NCBI GenBank assembly: GCA_036872755.1
Contig: JAVHNS010000011.1
Span: 496,001-560,000, forward strand
Source of the DNA: Orbilia blumenaviensis
Taxonomy: Eukaryota; Ascomycota; Orbiliomycetes; Orbiliales; Orbiliaceae
Direction: 5' to 3'
Length of the DNA: 64,000 nt
The translations under genes were made by a program, and so were the position numbers. The first letter of the stretch is position 1; each line of letters begins with the position of its first letter. Below the pieces are notes generated by a model. It was not told the origin of the DNA. It saw only the letters and a list, made by a program, of their open reading frames with translations, and ran no database searches. This document shows positions 35,801 to 48,870 of this stretch, piece after piece.

Positions 35801-38800
35801 ATAATTCGCTTCCGATATTTGAACATTTTGCCTCATATGATCCTACCCAAACCTCGCCTCTACTTAAAAAAATCTGCGTATTTTCGTTCAATATGATAAG
35901 TCGGTTTTGTCTTGAGTTTGTAAGAAATAGCCCAATACTAGGCCGTGAGGATTCGGACTGATGAGCATAAGCTTTACTTTGATTGAACAATATATGCATC
36001 CCGCGGCCATATGCTCTGAAGATCTGCTGGCCAATTTCATTAGCCACCAGCGTCCTGACTAATCATCATTCACACTCCGGGATATTTAGTGGTCCTATAA
36101 ATGTTTGCACACCTAATAAACCCATGTTTTGGAAACGGCGTCTATACATATATCTTATATCAAAATCTTGATAACAAGGGATATTTTCAGTCGAGTCATG
36201 ATTACGGTGGCTCGGTCAGGAATAAATTGCCCCATGTTTGGCCTCCTATACACATATAATGGCCTGGCTCGCCTGAACTGGACCAAACCTGGGGCCCCGG
36301 GTGCCTATGTTTTAGATGGTTCCGTGAACATATGGATTCAGTTAACCGCATTTCGACCTCGACCCCTCGGACAAAAAAGTATGCAAAAAAAAAAAAGGGA
36401 AAGGAAAACGTCTTCGAACAGCCCCACTCCGTGAAAACCGGTTGGAAATTTTGCCTTCTCGGCCCTCTTCTCCCCCTATCGAGCTGAAAAGAAGGGGCTA
36501 ACCAGTTAACAACCTGACTTTACATCTACCAGGATGCCCACGTCGGAATCGCCGTGTGTCTGAGAAACAGCACCCAAACTCCCCGACCACGGCCAGATGG
36601 AAGCCCCTCGCACCTACACACATATTCCATAATACAATCGCCCCAAGGTTTTCTCTCCCTTTCCAAGCAGCTTTCTTAGGCTGCAGGAATCAAAGAATAT
36701 CCAATAGGAAGAGTCTCCCCCGACCCCTGCCTCACTTGATTTTTCAACTAACTGACCATGCATGCATGCATATCTGTCTTACAACGAAGTTAGAACCTGT
36801 GTGGGCCAATAATCCCCCACCGATAATATGCATCCTGCTGAATTGGCGGAGCAAAGAAAAAGACCTTTTAGGAAGAATATTGTGTCTGAAGGCTCATATG
36901 GCCGAGGAGGTTAGCCGGATACCGCGCCATGCTGCAGGTGCATACTTAAACAGCCAGCTGGGGATTTGGGGGAATCCTTGTTCGATATCTTTCAGGTATG
37001 TATATCTACGCCGAGAGATTGCGCACATTCATATGTTTTATATGGTTCTGCAACATGCACTAAGCGGGGGGAGGGGATTGAAAGGCGGGAAACCGCTGGT
37101 GGTGGGTTGCTCGTATGCGTATTAATTACTTGACGTTGCGGCTTCCCTTTGTAACCCACTCTTTTGATTGATGATTCTTTTCTCTTTCTTTTTTGTTTGT
37201 TTCTTTCTGGGGAACAACCGTCTGCATATGTCCTTCCACCGTTACTATCACAATCCGATGACACATCACGTTATAAAGCAAGATAATCGCAGTAGAAAAA
37301 AGGGCGGAGAATCCGGACATATGCACCTGCTGGCAACCTTGCTTCGGGCGCTGGTTCCATATAGGACATGCATGCACGTGTGCTTGAAAGGCTTGCCGAC
37401 GACTTCAAGGCCCTTGTCCCGCTTTGCTTGCTTGCTTTGCTTGCCTGCCAGCGAGCTGCACTGCAGTATTTTATTGCATACCTGCGGGAGCATAGGAAGC
37501 GGTAGTATGAACATTAATCTTCTCGCACTCGGGATATTAAATTTCGCAAAAGGAAAAAGGCCAGCCCTTTTTTTTTTTACCTTTCGCTAGTATGTTTTCG
37601 CATCTCGCCATTTTTTATCCTTGTCAAGGCATGCTGCTTGTTGTTGTGTATGGATGGATGTATATCATATTAATATCTCCCATTTGCTTTGCCAGCCGCT
37701 GAACGCACCGGGTATCACATTAATATTTCCCCACCTGACTTGACTCTCTTTGACGTCGGACGTGCCATCTGTTTTTGCTCCCCAATTTCCGGGTCGGGCT
37801 TTTTCCAAATAAAGAGAGGAGAAGAAGGGAAAAGGGAAAAAAAAGAAAAGAAAAATGGTGTTGCTGCCTTGAAATATATTGCATTGAAATAGCTCCCCAA
37901 TCTCTTTATTTTCTTAACGAGATGTATCCGAAAACGCTGGTGGTGATGATGATATAAGATTTCACAATTTCGTATTTTATCTAGCTTAGCTCGACCAACT
38001 TGGTGTTTTTAATCCTGTCGTCCCTTTTCTCGTGACCAGTTCCTTTCTTTTTTTTTGTTTGGTCAATTAAATTTCCTGTCGAAAAAAAAAAAAAAAAAAA
38101 AAGAAGGAGATTTTATCCAACTGTCTTCATAACTGGCCTGTTCCTGGACCGTATTCCGGATATATTCCTCGCACGAAAAGCAGGTCGGTACTGGTGTAGT
38201 AAGATTTGTATGAGCGTGTACAAACTGATCCCCTCCCACGAACAAGGATATAAATTTGTTTATCAAAGCCTCGCGCGCGCCAGCTACGTACGAATGTACA
38301 GGATAGGACAGTTATCGACCTGTCACCAGCTGCAGCTGTCTAGCTTGCACCTTGCAGAATTTCCAGAAAAAAAAAAAAAAAAAAAACAGAGTTTGGAAAT
38401 GCAAAAAGAACAATAAGAATAGTTCTACCTAGGGCACAGACAGACACACTCACGGATTCTCTACTACCCCGAAGCGAATATTACTAATTAATATGGCTGG
38501 TTGCATTCCCTCTTCGATGGGATGATGGGGTTCTGAGTCGACCCGGGCTGTTTAACCGGCCGATGCGAATGAACGAAGCGATTAAGCAAATAATATTGCC
38601 CCCTGGTTGTTACTACTCACACACACATAGCTGCCCTTGCGTGAAAAAGCACGGACCTCAGAGAGAGTATGTTTGCAAGTATATGTCTATGCGGATTATA
38701 TCGGCTTGTATCTACCGTCCGTCTACCCAGTTAGTCTTCCAGCCTCACCGTCGCCACCCACCGGGGCCACATGCACGCACGCCATGGCTGAGGAAAAAAC

Positions 38801-39710
38801 TCAATCCAAAAAGATATCTTGACACCACACGGATCTAGAATGTTTCATGATGTTCCCTAAGGAAAAAAAGTACACCCCCCTTCTTTTGACTCGGGCAGCT
38901 CTTTCTCTTGCTTGCCCTCCGTTTATCGAATTCACACGTACCCATACGACGAACCGTGCGTCGGAGCTGCAGGATTTATGCGAACTACGTTTCAGCTGTC
39001 ATGTTGCAACTGTCTTAACTTAACTTGTTTTTCCGGATCTGCAAAAGCCTTGTAAAAGCCAAAAGCCAAAAGCCAAAAGAGCTTTGATGTTTTTTTTTGT
39101 TTTTGTTTTTTTTGTTGTTTTGGTGTCTGGGGTAAGCTGTGTGCATGTGCCCTGACGGCGAAACTTGTACTTGTATCATATAATTGTGGCACTTTGGTAT
39201 CATAAACCGGGATAGCTGTTCACACTGCAGCTGTCAAAATGTAGAACCAGAATCTACCCATCACCCTCCGAAAAGGGAGAGCTGAAAGAATAGTAATTAA
39301 GAAATAAATAGAGAATCACCAGTGAATGATATCAGTAGGTTATCGTATCACATCTCTACCCTTTTAACACTCGCCAATACTGCGTTATCAAATCTTCAAT
39401 CCCAGTCTAGAAGTCTTCCATACTTCTCAGGGCATGGCGCTAAGAACTGCATACTGCAAGTTCTACATAGATACATGTACCCCGACCTATTCCATTTCAT
39501 TTCCCCACATACTACATACACACTTACTCAGTCACTCGGCCTCGGCGGTTGCATTTTGCGGGGGGACCCCGAAAAGAAAAGAAAAACGAAGTGGATGCCT
39601 TTCAAATTCCCCAATCAAATTCTTTCATGTGACCATCCTCGTATTTTATTCCTTTCAATCTTTCGCGCGCGGCCGGCAAGCCAGTTGTCATCAATCTAAG
39701 GGAAGGGGAG

Positions 39711-39738
39711 AAAAAAAAAAAAAAAAAAAAAAAAAAAA
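39711..39738. repeat. Homopolymer A28
   Basis: Twenty-eight consecutive A downstream of a GGGGAG run, about 600 bases beyond the 3' end of the PIP-box gene. Confidence 0.95.
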
Positions 39739-40347
39739 GGAAGAGCGTGGAGAAGCCCTGTCGGTTTATCTCGGTCAAAGCGGAAGTATAATTCATCCAT
39801 CCAAAACTGAGTAACTTTCTCGCCTGTGCCGGTTGTTTTTCTCTTCGTTTCTCTTGTCGATAGGTCATAATACCGATCGAATCCCTGTCTCGCCAACCGG
39901 CTCTTATTTTTAAGGAACAAAAAATGTATTTGGGAGAGTGAGAATCTCGGTTCTTGGGATAGAAACGTTTCATGATATCGGCAAAAGCCTAAACAAGTTG
40001 GGATGGGATTGAGATTGGGGGTATAATAATAATGGTCTTGTTAAGAAGATATACTATCGATGTATAATCTCAAAACGGTCGGCGAAACTACCTGTAAACC
40101 CGGTTTTTCCATAAAAAAAAAAGGCGTGATACAACATAGATCATGATCATACGGAGTACAAAAAGACGGGGAACAAAAAAGAGAAAAAGGAACGGAAAGA
40201 ATGAACGCCAGGGACCAAGACTCGGTAAAACAAAAATAAGAAACGCCTGGTAAAAATGCAATATCAAAAAAATCATGCGCCTCCTTTCCCAAATGTGCAT
40301 CCGTGGCGAAGGCACGAGATCAAAAGCTGCCTAATAGCTATTCCTTT

Positions 40348-41619
40348 TTAAAAGTCTTCCTCCAGCTCCCTCAAGTCGTCTTCAAAAGCTTGACATAGGA
40401 AAGAGCTATCAAACCCTTGCTCGGACTCCTCAGCATGGACCTCCTCGTGTTCACAGAAGGCATCATGCAGTTCGTCAAATGCCGGATCTGATAGACCCAT
40501 CCCGTAGGCTTCATCACTTGATGTTATATCCAGCTCCCCATCCCCGTATGTTGTTTCATCTTCCGCCTCACAGACGGCGGGGCTCGTTGGCCCTTCTGCA
40601 TAATCGTAATCAAACCCCGGGTCATCTTCTAAATCGTAATCGTCGTCAAAGTCGTTGTAGTCGGTTTCTTCCCGGAGGATCTCGAGTATCCGTTCATTTT
40701 CTTCCCGCTCTGCCTCGGCTTGCTCCTCCGCCGGTTCTGACGGCGGATCCTGTGCATATATAGGCTGTGGAGGGGATGATTTGGGGATTTCACGTAGCAG
40801 GGCGTCAGGCAAGCCGTCAGCGGAGGAAGATAGAAGATTGGCGTCGTCAAATGATGCACACTCCGTTAACCGTCCCGCGGTCGGACGTTTAGGGCCACTC
40901 GACGGTGGTAGTAAAGCTAATTGAGAGTACAGTTTCATTGTGGCCTTCTGACCCATGGCAAAGCTCTCAACTTCGTTCTCTTCTACCAGAGTTGGAGAGA
41001 CGGCAGGGACATTGCCATCATCAATTGGCTTCTCTGCCAGAGCATTTGACTTCACCTATAAACCAATATCAGTAAACAAGAACTAAATTGGGCCGCTTGC
41101 TGGAATACACACCTCAGATTTCTCTACTTCTTCTTCTTCTTCTACAGCTTCCACTTCCTCCTCCTCACCCTCTGATACCTCCACATTAGCAACTCCCTCA
41201 GGCTCCTCCCTCCCAACCTCAACCTCAACGACGGAGTAATCCAGCCCTCTCTTAACCGGCCCAGAAGAAACCCCTCCCTTCTTCGCCACAAAAAATTTAC
41301 TCAACTCCGGCTGACTACTCGTAATCCTCGCAATCCTTTTCCCCACCGGACCCCCAGCCTTCTCCTCCTTTGCCTTCCTCTTCAACGCATTCTCCTTCTT
41401 CCTCACTTCCTTCTGTCTAATCTTCTCAGCCCGTTCGTCTAATACCTTTATACGCTCTATCCTCTTCCTTTCAGCTTCGGAGATGACATTGCCTTTTCGT
41501 TTTGAATAAGCTTTTTTCACCTGTTTGGAGGTTTCGTAGATTATGGGACCTGGAGGAGGAGGTTGAGGAGCGGCATTGAGACGGAGGCTTTCGCGGGAGA
41601 GTTTCTGGAGCGTTTCCAT
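40348..41619 (-). CDS. Acidic/basic nuclear-type protein with a PCNA-interacting (PIP) box
   Basis: Exons 41113-41619 and 40348-41055 (404 aa). The intron has donor GTGTGT and acceptor TTATAG, with conserved frame KSE-VKSNAL. Residues 31-90 are strongly basic and helical (KQVKKAYSKRKGN, ERKRIERIKVLDERAEKIRQKE, ALKRKAKEEK) and could contain nuclear-localisation signals. Residues 103-110 read QPELSKFF, an exact canonical PIP box (Q-x-x-L-x-x-F-F), followed by basic residues (VAKK). The rest is acidic (EGEEEEVEAVEEEEE, then NDFDDDYDLEDDPGFDYDY). A PIP box implies binding to the PCNA sliding clamp, hence a possible role in replication or repair. This is inference from one short motif. I do not recognise the full-length family. 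Confidence 0.8.
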
Positions 41620-42703
41620 CTTTCTCTCTGTCTCTGTCTTTCTCTTTTTAAATATAGGGATTGGAAGCTCCTTTCATGTGGAATGATTTACGGTTACCCC
41701 CCGAGTTCGAGTATGAGCTATGGAAGTCCTTATCCAGATATCTACCTCCAATTGATATGATACCCGTCCATGTAAGTACAAAGGGAAAAATAAACGAGAA
41801 GGATACCGGCAGAAGCCAGCAGCACTGGTCCGTTGGAAGCTGGGATGGGAGTATTATTAAGTCGAAGTCGGAAGCTTACTTAACCTTATGTAAGTAAGCA
41901 AGTAAAGGGGGGGTGTGAAGAAAACGGTCGGTTATCGGCTCAGACTTGGAGATGGGCATGTATGGACGTTATGTCGCAAGGATGGCGCAAAAAAGAGCAG
42001 GCAGCCTTTTCCCGCCCGTTGTGTGTTTTGGTGTTTTTGGTCCACCACCACGCCGTTGCCAGGAGAAGAGCGCGTCTCTAAACAACGCATTGGAAAAACG
42101 CCACCAACAGCTGGGACGCCACAGTCAGTATAACGACTGTGGCTGGAAAGCTCTTCGAATCCAGCTTCCCACAAGATGTATAATTATAAATATCCGCCGT
42201 TGTGGTTTAAAAATGGGCCCTATCTACAACAAGTACTAAGTGTACCTAAGTAGCTTAAGAATTCGATATATCAATCATTTAAAGAAGCGTTCGTAACAAT
42301 TAATCCAGTTTAACCCCGCCCAGTTACAAAATTGATCTTGATTAGATCGCATCGTAATATCGGGCGTTGCTCCGTATTCAACATGTAATATATATTATCT
42401 TCGGGGTAGCCATAGATATACTCGAATACTCTCCAAGGCGCAAAAGATTCTATTTGAATAGTTAACTAGTTGGCCTTCAATTCATGCATATGCACGCTTA
42501 TATATTATTATGCCAGGAATGCACTGAAGATTAGTTTAGTACTTCTATTTGCACTGTATATAGTTTGAATAGTGTCATCGTCGAGGTTATATTGATATAA
42601 TATGATAATGAGATGCAAGTTAACTTTGAAGTTTTGTGAAGGCTGGTTTACGCAATCAAAATTCCAATACTGATATGGTTATAATAATACCACTCAGTTT
42701 ATG

Positions 42704-42735
<32 letters not shown>

Positions 42736-43312
42736 AGACCCATCTAGCGAATTGAATCCAAATAATATTCAAACTTCCATCAACTGTCTCATGATAGTAA
42801 TCAAATACACACTGGTGGCTGACTGGCATCTAGGACCGAGGGTTAATACCAGTTGCAGAAACAACTATATATATAGGAAATAATCTTGGATCTTGTCTTT
42901 TATAGATATAAAGTTTTGTAACCTCCAAAAAATACCCATCTATGTACAAGAATAGAAAAAATAAAATTAGAAAAATAATATCCTCGCATAGCTAGAGAGC
43001 CAATATCAACCCCAATCCCAAGACTCGGCCAGTCTTTTCAATGCTCTAACCCTTAGTAGCAGCTGGCAGCCTGGAGGGTTTCAAACTATAATACAATTAA
43101 TCGTAATTACAATATATACACAAGTACATACCTAGGTGCGCACACCCTCTTTCATAAAAACCTAATCCCATCAATCAAGGGTGTATGGATTCAAAGGCCA
43201 CAATCCCTTCCCATCTCATCCTCACCAACCGTGAATGAGGAAAAAATAACATAGCAATCCCCCAGAATGCTATAACCGAAAAAAAAAAGATAAAGATATG
43301 AACCTTCTCCTA
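41620..43312. other. Intergenic, AT-rich, with A31 tract
   Basis: Promoter of the PIP-box gene at the left, then AT-rich DNA with no gene seen. A pure A31 run lies at 42704-42734, preceded by TTATG. The right end is the 3' flank of the Tim17-like gene. Confidence 0.5.
42704..42734. repeat. Homopolymer A31
   Basis: The longest pure A run of the window. Like the 7041 run it directly follows ATG. Confidence 0.95.
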
Positions 43313-44134
43313 TCACCGCCCCTCACCACCACCAGGGGCACCAGCAGCGCTAGTGGCAACTCCCCTCGCCTCCCTACCCCTCATCACAACCTCTCTGCCC
43401 CTCCTCAAAAACGGTTCAATCCAAAAAACCCTCTCCCCCTTCATAGCCAGCATAACATCCTGCCCGATTCCATATATAAACCCATACCAGACGCCCTTCT
43501 TCACCATCAGTACTTTCGTCGGCAATGGTAGTTTTCCTATTTCAATTCAATTCAAAACCAAAAAAATGTCAACCTCATCCAACCCCCCAAAAAATCAAAT
43601 ATATATATATATATAAAAAAAAGGATGAGAAGGAGAAAAGAAAAAGAGAAACATACGAACAACTCCAAACCACCCCCCGGCAACCCCACCCCCAACCACA
43701 CTCCCCACAAAATCAACCCCACCTTTCCAAGCATCAACAACCCCTTCCACCCCCAAAAACAAACTGACATAACCGCATACCCCTCCCGCCCTTCTAAACC
43801 CCTCCGATAACCCCCTTGAAGCAGCGTAATGATTCTTAGCTCTGTGGTATTGATACCAATCCGCCGTCTTTTGGGGGAGACGGTGCGCGTTTTCGGCTCG
43901 GTAGATTAGTGAGGAGATGTGTGCTGTTCGGACGGTGGTGGGGATGAAGACGGCGGCGAAGGCGAAGATGTTTGCGATTGTGAGGCGGGAGATCGGGTGT
44001 AGGTTTAGACGGTATGGAAGGGCTGTTGTTGGTGACGGTGGAGGGTTTGAGAGGGCGTCCGGGTTGGAGAGGTAGGGGAGGGGATATTCGGGTGGTGGAG
44101 GGTCTGAAGGGGATGATGATGGTGGTCGTGGCAT
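43313..44134 (-). CDS. Tim17/Tim22/Tim23-like mitochondrial membrane protein
   Basis: Exons 43657-44134 and 43313-43536 (233 aa). The intron uses donor GTATGT, acceptor AATAG, and includes an AT repeat. A Pro/Ser-rich N-terminus (about residues 1-45) precedes a hydrophobic helix (NIFAFAAVFIPTTVR). Then comes the segment AASRGLSEGFRRAGGVCGYVSLFLGVEGVVDAWKGG (residues about 108-143), with Gly-spaced helices and a basic loop, as in the Tim17/22/23 superfamily. More Gly-rich hydrophobic sequence (VDFVGSVVGGGVAGGWFG) follows, and the C-terminal tail is basic. Length and arrangement resemble TIMMDC1/NDUFA11-type members, which act in complex I assembly or structure in the inner membrane, but the exact orthology is uncertain. 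The coding strand switches composition sharply within the gene. Confidence 0.7.
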
Positions 44135-45064
44135 CTTTTTTTCCGTTTCTTTCTTACGTCCCCGGCCGGCGGCGTCGTTGGCAATTGCGAAGCTAAAGAA
44201 AGTAGCTGTGGAGAGAGAGGTTGGATATTGTTAAAAATGGTGGGATGGGGCATGTCATTGGCTGTCGCTTTGAAGAATCGACGTTTTGAGGTGTGGCGGT
44301 GCAAGCTGCAGTGTAAACAAGCCACCAACAAAAAGACATCGCCAACCTCACTCCAACAAATGCTTCTCCTGTCTACTCTACTCGACTCTGATAACAGAGA
44401 ATTGGAACGAAAAGATTAAAAAGGAGAATACAAGTAAATAGCCACTGGATATACCACTCCTATTCTACTCTACTACCACTATACTACACCTAACAGCAAA
44501 TTTAAGCAAAAAAGTAGTAATACAAACTAAAAAAAAAAAGTAAGAATCGAAGCCCCTCCACGCCGCAATCCACACGAAATATGTATCATCATCGTCTTGT
44601 CGGCGCTCTAGAAGGGTAGTTAAAAAAAAAAAAAAGAAACGGACGAAAAAGAGGAATATAAAAAAAGTTAATAATACTCATATGCAATCGAATGCATATA
44701 CGCGTAACAAAATCCAAAACGTAAAAAGCACAGAGGTTAGTATGTGCGATGTAATACTATACTATTCGTATCATGGATCGATCGATGGGGGAGCAATTTC
44801 AGAAAAAACGCCGCCAGTCTCTAATCCCCCCTTCCCTCGCATATACGTGTACCCTCCATAGGTAGTTAGGAGGACATGCGATAAAAAAGAACTCCATATC
44901 AAAGCACAGTAACAAAAACAAAGAAAGCAAGACCAATTCGCATCGCAAAAAAGCAAGAGCAAGACGTAGTAATCATAACGAGCAAAAAAAGTAAAAATCA
45001 AGATATCCTCCTCATGTTTCCCATTCCCATCGTCAAAAATTATACTAGGGGGGGCTAGCTATAG
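44135..45064. other. Intergenic spacer
   Basis: Promoter of the Tim17-like gene and 3' flank of kinesin. Rich in short A runs. No further gene seen. Confidence 0.5.
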
Positions 45065-48000
45065 TTACTTCATCCTCACCGGCGGCGCGTTAAGCCCAAC
45101 AACAGTGATATTACTACTACTGCCAACCCCACCACTACTGCTCTCAATATTCTCCTTCTCCTTCTGCAAAGCCGATAGCAACTGATCTCCCATCGCCCCC
45201 GAAACCGTCAACCGTCTATTCCCCCCACTGACAGACCTATGAATACCAACCCCAGAGGTTCGCGGACTCAACGCCCGACTATGAACATCCTTATCTTTCA
45301 TATTCCTCCTAATCCCGCTCCCACTCTTCGGATTAAGAATAATCATCGAGCCCCCATCCGGTGAAAGCTGTCGAACAGGACTCTTCCGTCTCGCCCTTAC
45401 GCTTGCTGTCGGAGCGGCAAAAGAAGCCGTGACCGAGGGCCTGCCCCGACCACGGTTGTAGTCGGAGTGGCCATATCCTGGCGCAATTGAGTTCCGTTTA
45501 AACGAAGATTTGACGTGAACGGCTCCCGAGAGCTTCCCAGGCTGGAATCTAGGAGGCCGGTACGCATTGGATTGCTCGTCTGACGAGGAGTAGGAATCCG
45601 TGTGGGACTCGGCGAGACTCGCCGCGGCTGCTGAGCTCTTGGCAATCGGCGAGGCGGCACCGCCAACCGGTCCTCCTGCTGCTGCTGCTGCTGTTGAGCT
45701 AGAGGAGGAGGAGGAGGGATACCCACCGTTATAGCCGCCTGTCCTGCTGATACCTGCTGTCCGGTTAACGATGTTACCGATATTGGTTTCTCGAAGTGGA
45801 GAGTGGTGACCGGTTCTGCGGGTTGACTCGGTTGTTGTTGTCTCACTAATACCTGCACGCCGGATGCCTGGCGACGACGTAGACGAGTTAGCGCCTCCTT
45901 CTGCAGCATCCTTGGATAGAAAGCCAATTGTCATTCTGCTGCTGCGGACCGGTGGCGCGCTTGTTGCCGCTGACGACAATAACGACGACAACGCTCGGAC
46001 GGGAGGAGGAGGAGGAGGCATCAACTCGCTATCGCTGTCCACATGAACATCCACGGGCACGTGCGAAGATGAAGCAGCGGAGGACGAGGCAGAAGAAGCG
46101 GTAGCAGCGACAGCAGCGTGAACGCCACTACCTGCCCGTTTGGCCTTACTCGCGGTGCTTGAATCCATGGAGAGACGAGAAGACGGAGGCGGTGGAGACC
46201 CGCCGCCTCGCCGCACCGCTTGCTGGTGCATCGTCATCTCGGATTCCTGCTTCTTGAACTTCCTCACCAGCGAGTTCTCGCTCTGCTCGACATCAACCAC
46301 GTCATCGCGCCACCTGACACGCTTCTTGAATGTTACAGCCTTCTTACTAGGAGTGTGTACCTTTCTTCTTGGTGTGCCCTTAACCGGTGACTTGGGTAAG
46401 ATTAGTTCTTCTGAAATCGGTCCTGTGATCGTAGTCGTAGTATTCGTAGCGCTGGCAAGCGCATAGTTAGGTCGTTTCGCCGGTGATCCAAACCCGAACT
46501 GATTGCTGCTGATACGCTTCCTTCCGGGAGTCGCAGCCACGTATTCCGGGACTGAAATCTGCCCGTTGGGGGTAATCACCTGTCCTGTCGCGACCGTGCA
46601 CGACTGAATAAGATTAAACAGCGCCATCGGTGCCTCGGACAATGCAACCTCAGGTTCCAGTTCTCTCATCCTCTCAAGCTCCACGATCGTTTCGAAATGA
46701 GCCTTAGTCAACCCTTCAATCGTGCTCGTATCCAATTCATCCTGAAGCAGCATCTCCATGATATCCTTCTCCCCCATCGTCTTCTGCAGATTCGCCTCTC
46801 TATTAAGCGTCTCCAGATCCTCCTCCTTCGCGCCACCTTCCAGCCTCGCCAACGAATCAATAGCACTCTTTAACGCTGTATCAATACTCCTATCCCACGG
46901 CTCACTCTGCAACCTCTGCATCAACCACACCTTCTTCCCCTCCAAATCCTTCACCCCATCCTCCGCCTGAGCCCTTATATTTCCCAAACTCTCCGACGGC
47001 AAAGCCCCACTCGCGAAGAACATATCAAACGCATACAACCAAGCCTTGATCGTTGCAATCCGCCTATCGATCAACCTAATCCCTCCCATATCGTTAAGCT
47101 TCCTCTTCCTCAGCTCTAGCGAAGCATCATACGCAGCTCTGATCCGCCTAACCCCTTCCCTCATCGCCGTATCTCGAGTCTGCTGTTGCTTTTGAATCTT
47201 CCCCATGGCCTCCTTAACCGAATCCCCAAGCCTCTGCTTGAGGTCGGCGACTTCCTGCTGCAGATCATAAATCGCCTTGACGTATTGACTAACATGTCGA
47301 TTCACATTCATCATATTCCTCGACACCTTGGTCTTAATCTTCTTCGCTCGATCCGCGTATTTCAGCGTATTATGCGTTTCATCATAATGCTGACTCGACG
47401 GGGATACGCAAACAATCATAACCGTCTTACAATTCCCGCCCAGCGAAAACTTTAGTAATCGCGTAAGCTTCGAATCACGATATGGGATATGATTCTTCTT
47501 CGATGGGTCGCAGAGGGCGTTGATGCAGTTTCCTAGCGCTAACAAAGACCTGTTGATATTGGCACCTTCCAGTAACCTATCCCCCCTGTTCTTTGTAACA
47601 CTAGCTCTTTCGCTACCCGCAAGATCAATGATGGATAGCGTTGCGGAGAATAAATCTTCAGATAAACCCGCGGTTTTATTCTTCTGCACCACATTAATCT
47701 GCAGCACGGCATGAGATCTCGATGATGTGGCGTTAGCCTCGGTGGGCGACATAGTCCTGTTCTCGTTGCCCATAACGATCATATCCATGACCTCCTGGAC
47801 ATTCATAGGTCGGTGGGTCGAAAGTCCTGCAACCGATATCGACGAATTCGAATCCTCGCGTAAGCTGAGCCCCAACTTGCTGCCACCGGGTACTAACAAA
47901 TCCCTGATCGTTTCGTTGTAGATTTCGAGATAAGACAGAGATAGCTCAATAGACTTCTCTGACTTTAGGTCGTCAATCCGTTGGAATAGTTCTTCCATAG

Positions 48001-48870
48001 TCAGGAAGATGATACCGGGCTGTTGTTTCGTTCCACTGGTTATTTCCCCCACCCCCATATTAGCACCCCAATTCCAAATCTCCAAATGGGGAGAATCCAA
48101 AACTCACGAAATAGTATGCGTCTTGCCACAACCGGTGGCACCATAAGCAAACACCGTAGCATTGAATCCATCAAGGACACTATCCAAGAGACCCTTGGTA
48201 GTCTGCTCATAGACCTCCCCTTGCAGCGCATTCTCATCGAAGATCCTATCAAAACCAAATCTCATATCCTTCTGTTGTTTCCCTCGTGGCCCAATGATCT
48301 TTTGTCCGAACCGCGCGATGGGATTCTCTTCCGGTGGATCGAATATTCTATATATCCCGCCCCCCAATCAATCATATATATAAAGCCATTAGCTAAATTT
48401 ATTCCGAATTTGGCCATATTTTTTTTGTGTGTGTGTGTGAGAAAAGGTGGACGTACAAGAACTGGTCATCGACGACTTTGATAACCCTTCTGATTCCCTT
48501 ATTCGTAAGCGATGGCTTCGGCGTTCCAGCGAGGTTTCCATCGCCGAAAAAAGTAGGTCCATCATCGATTTTGGTACTATAAATCGCCCGAAGTCAGTAA
48601 CGCGAGTCCCAAATTCCAGTATGTGAGAGGGAAAAAATAATTGGAATTAAAAAAAAAAAAAATGATAATGGAAAAAAACACTTACATCTGAGCGGCCTCT
48701 CTAATCGTAAACGGTCGTACACGGACTATATTACGCCATTCAAACCAATTTTAGTAAAAGATACCCACAATTCCCACTTCGTCTCGACTCCACTGTAAGA
48801 TATGAGAGGGGGACTGGAGTGTCTTACCCGTCACCTGGATAGACGAAGCACTTGACTGCATATTATCCAT
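45065..48870 (-). CDS. KIP3: Kinesin-8 motor protein (Kip3/KIF18-like)
   Basis: Five exons: 48828-48870, 48686-48725, 48457-48576, 48108-48347 and 45065-48035 (1137 aa). The motor domain is N-terminal: it opens SSIQVTVRVRPFTIREAAQ, has the P-loop GATGCGKTHT (about residues 136-145), switch I NATSSRSH (249-256) and switch II DLAGSE (285-290), and ends with the neck after LKYADRAKKIKTKV. The insertion before the P-loop (YRIFDPPEEN, FGFDRIFDENA) and the NIN..LALGNCINAL segment match kinesin-8. These are plus-end-directed, microtubule-depolymerising motors that control spindle length and nuclear position. A coiled-coil/helical region follows (about 340-560), then a long low-complexity basic, Ser-rich tail with runs of Ser, Ala and Pro and several SP/TP sites, typical of tail microtubule binding and Cdk control. 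All splice joins restore conserved motor sequence. Confidence 0.97.

Larger units (their letters stand above)
29871..40347. other. 10.5-kb region without a recognisable gene
   Basis: No frame here has a domain I recognise or splice sites that extend it convincingly. The longest (36556-37125 plus, 189 codons) lacks an ATG start and protein-like composition. The sequence is rich in poly-pyrimidine and homopolymer tracts (A29 at 32837, A21 at 38082, A20 at 38367, A28 at 39711). It may hold long 5' leaders, distal control elements of the Myb gene and non-coding transcripts. A short inverted repeat (CGAAGATATC..AGATTGG / CCAATCTTCGATATC) lies at about 31198-31273. Confidence 0.5.

Noticed and set aside
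36556..37125. A 189-codon frame in the long gene-free region
   Set aside because: It lacks an ATG start, has irregular composition and no recognisable motif; chance frames of this size are expected over 10 kb.
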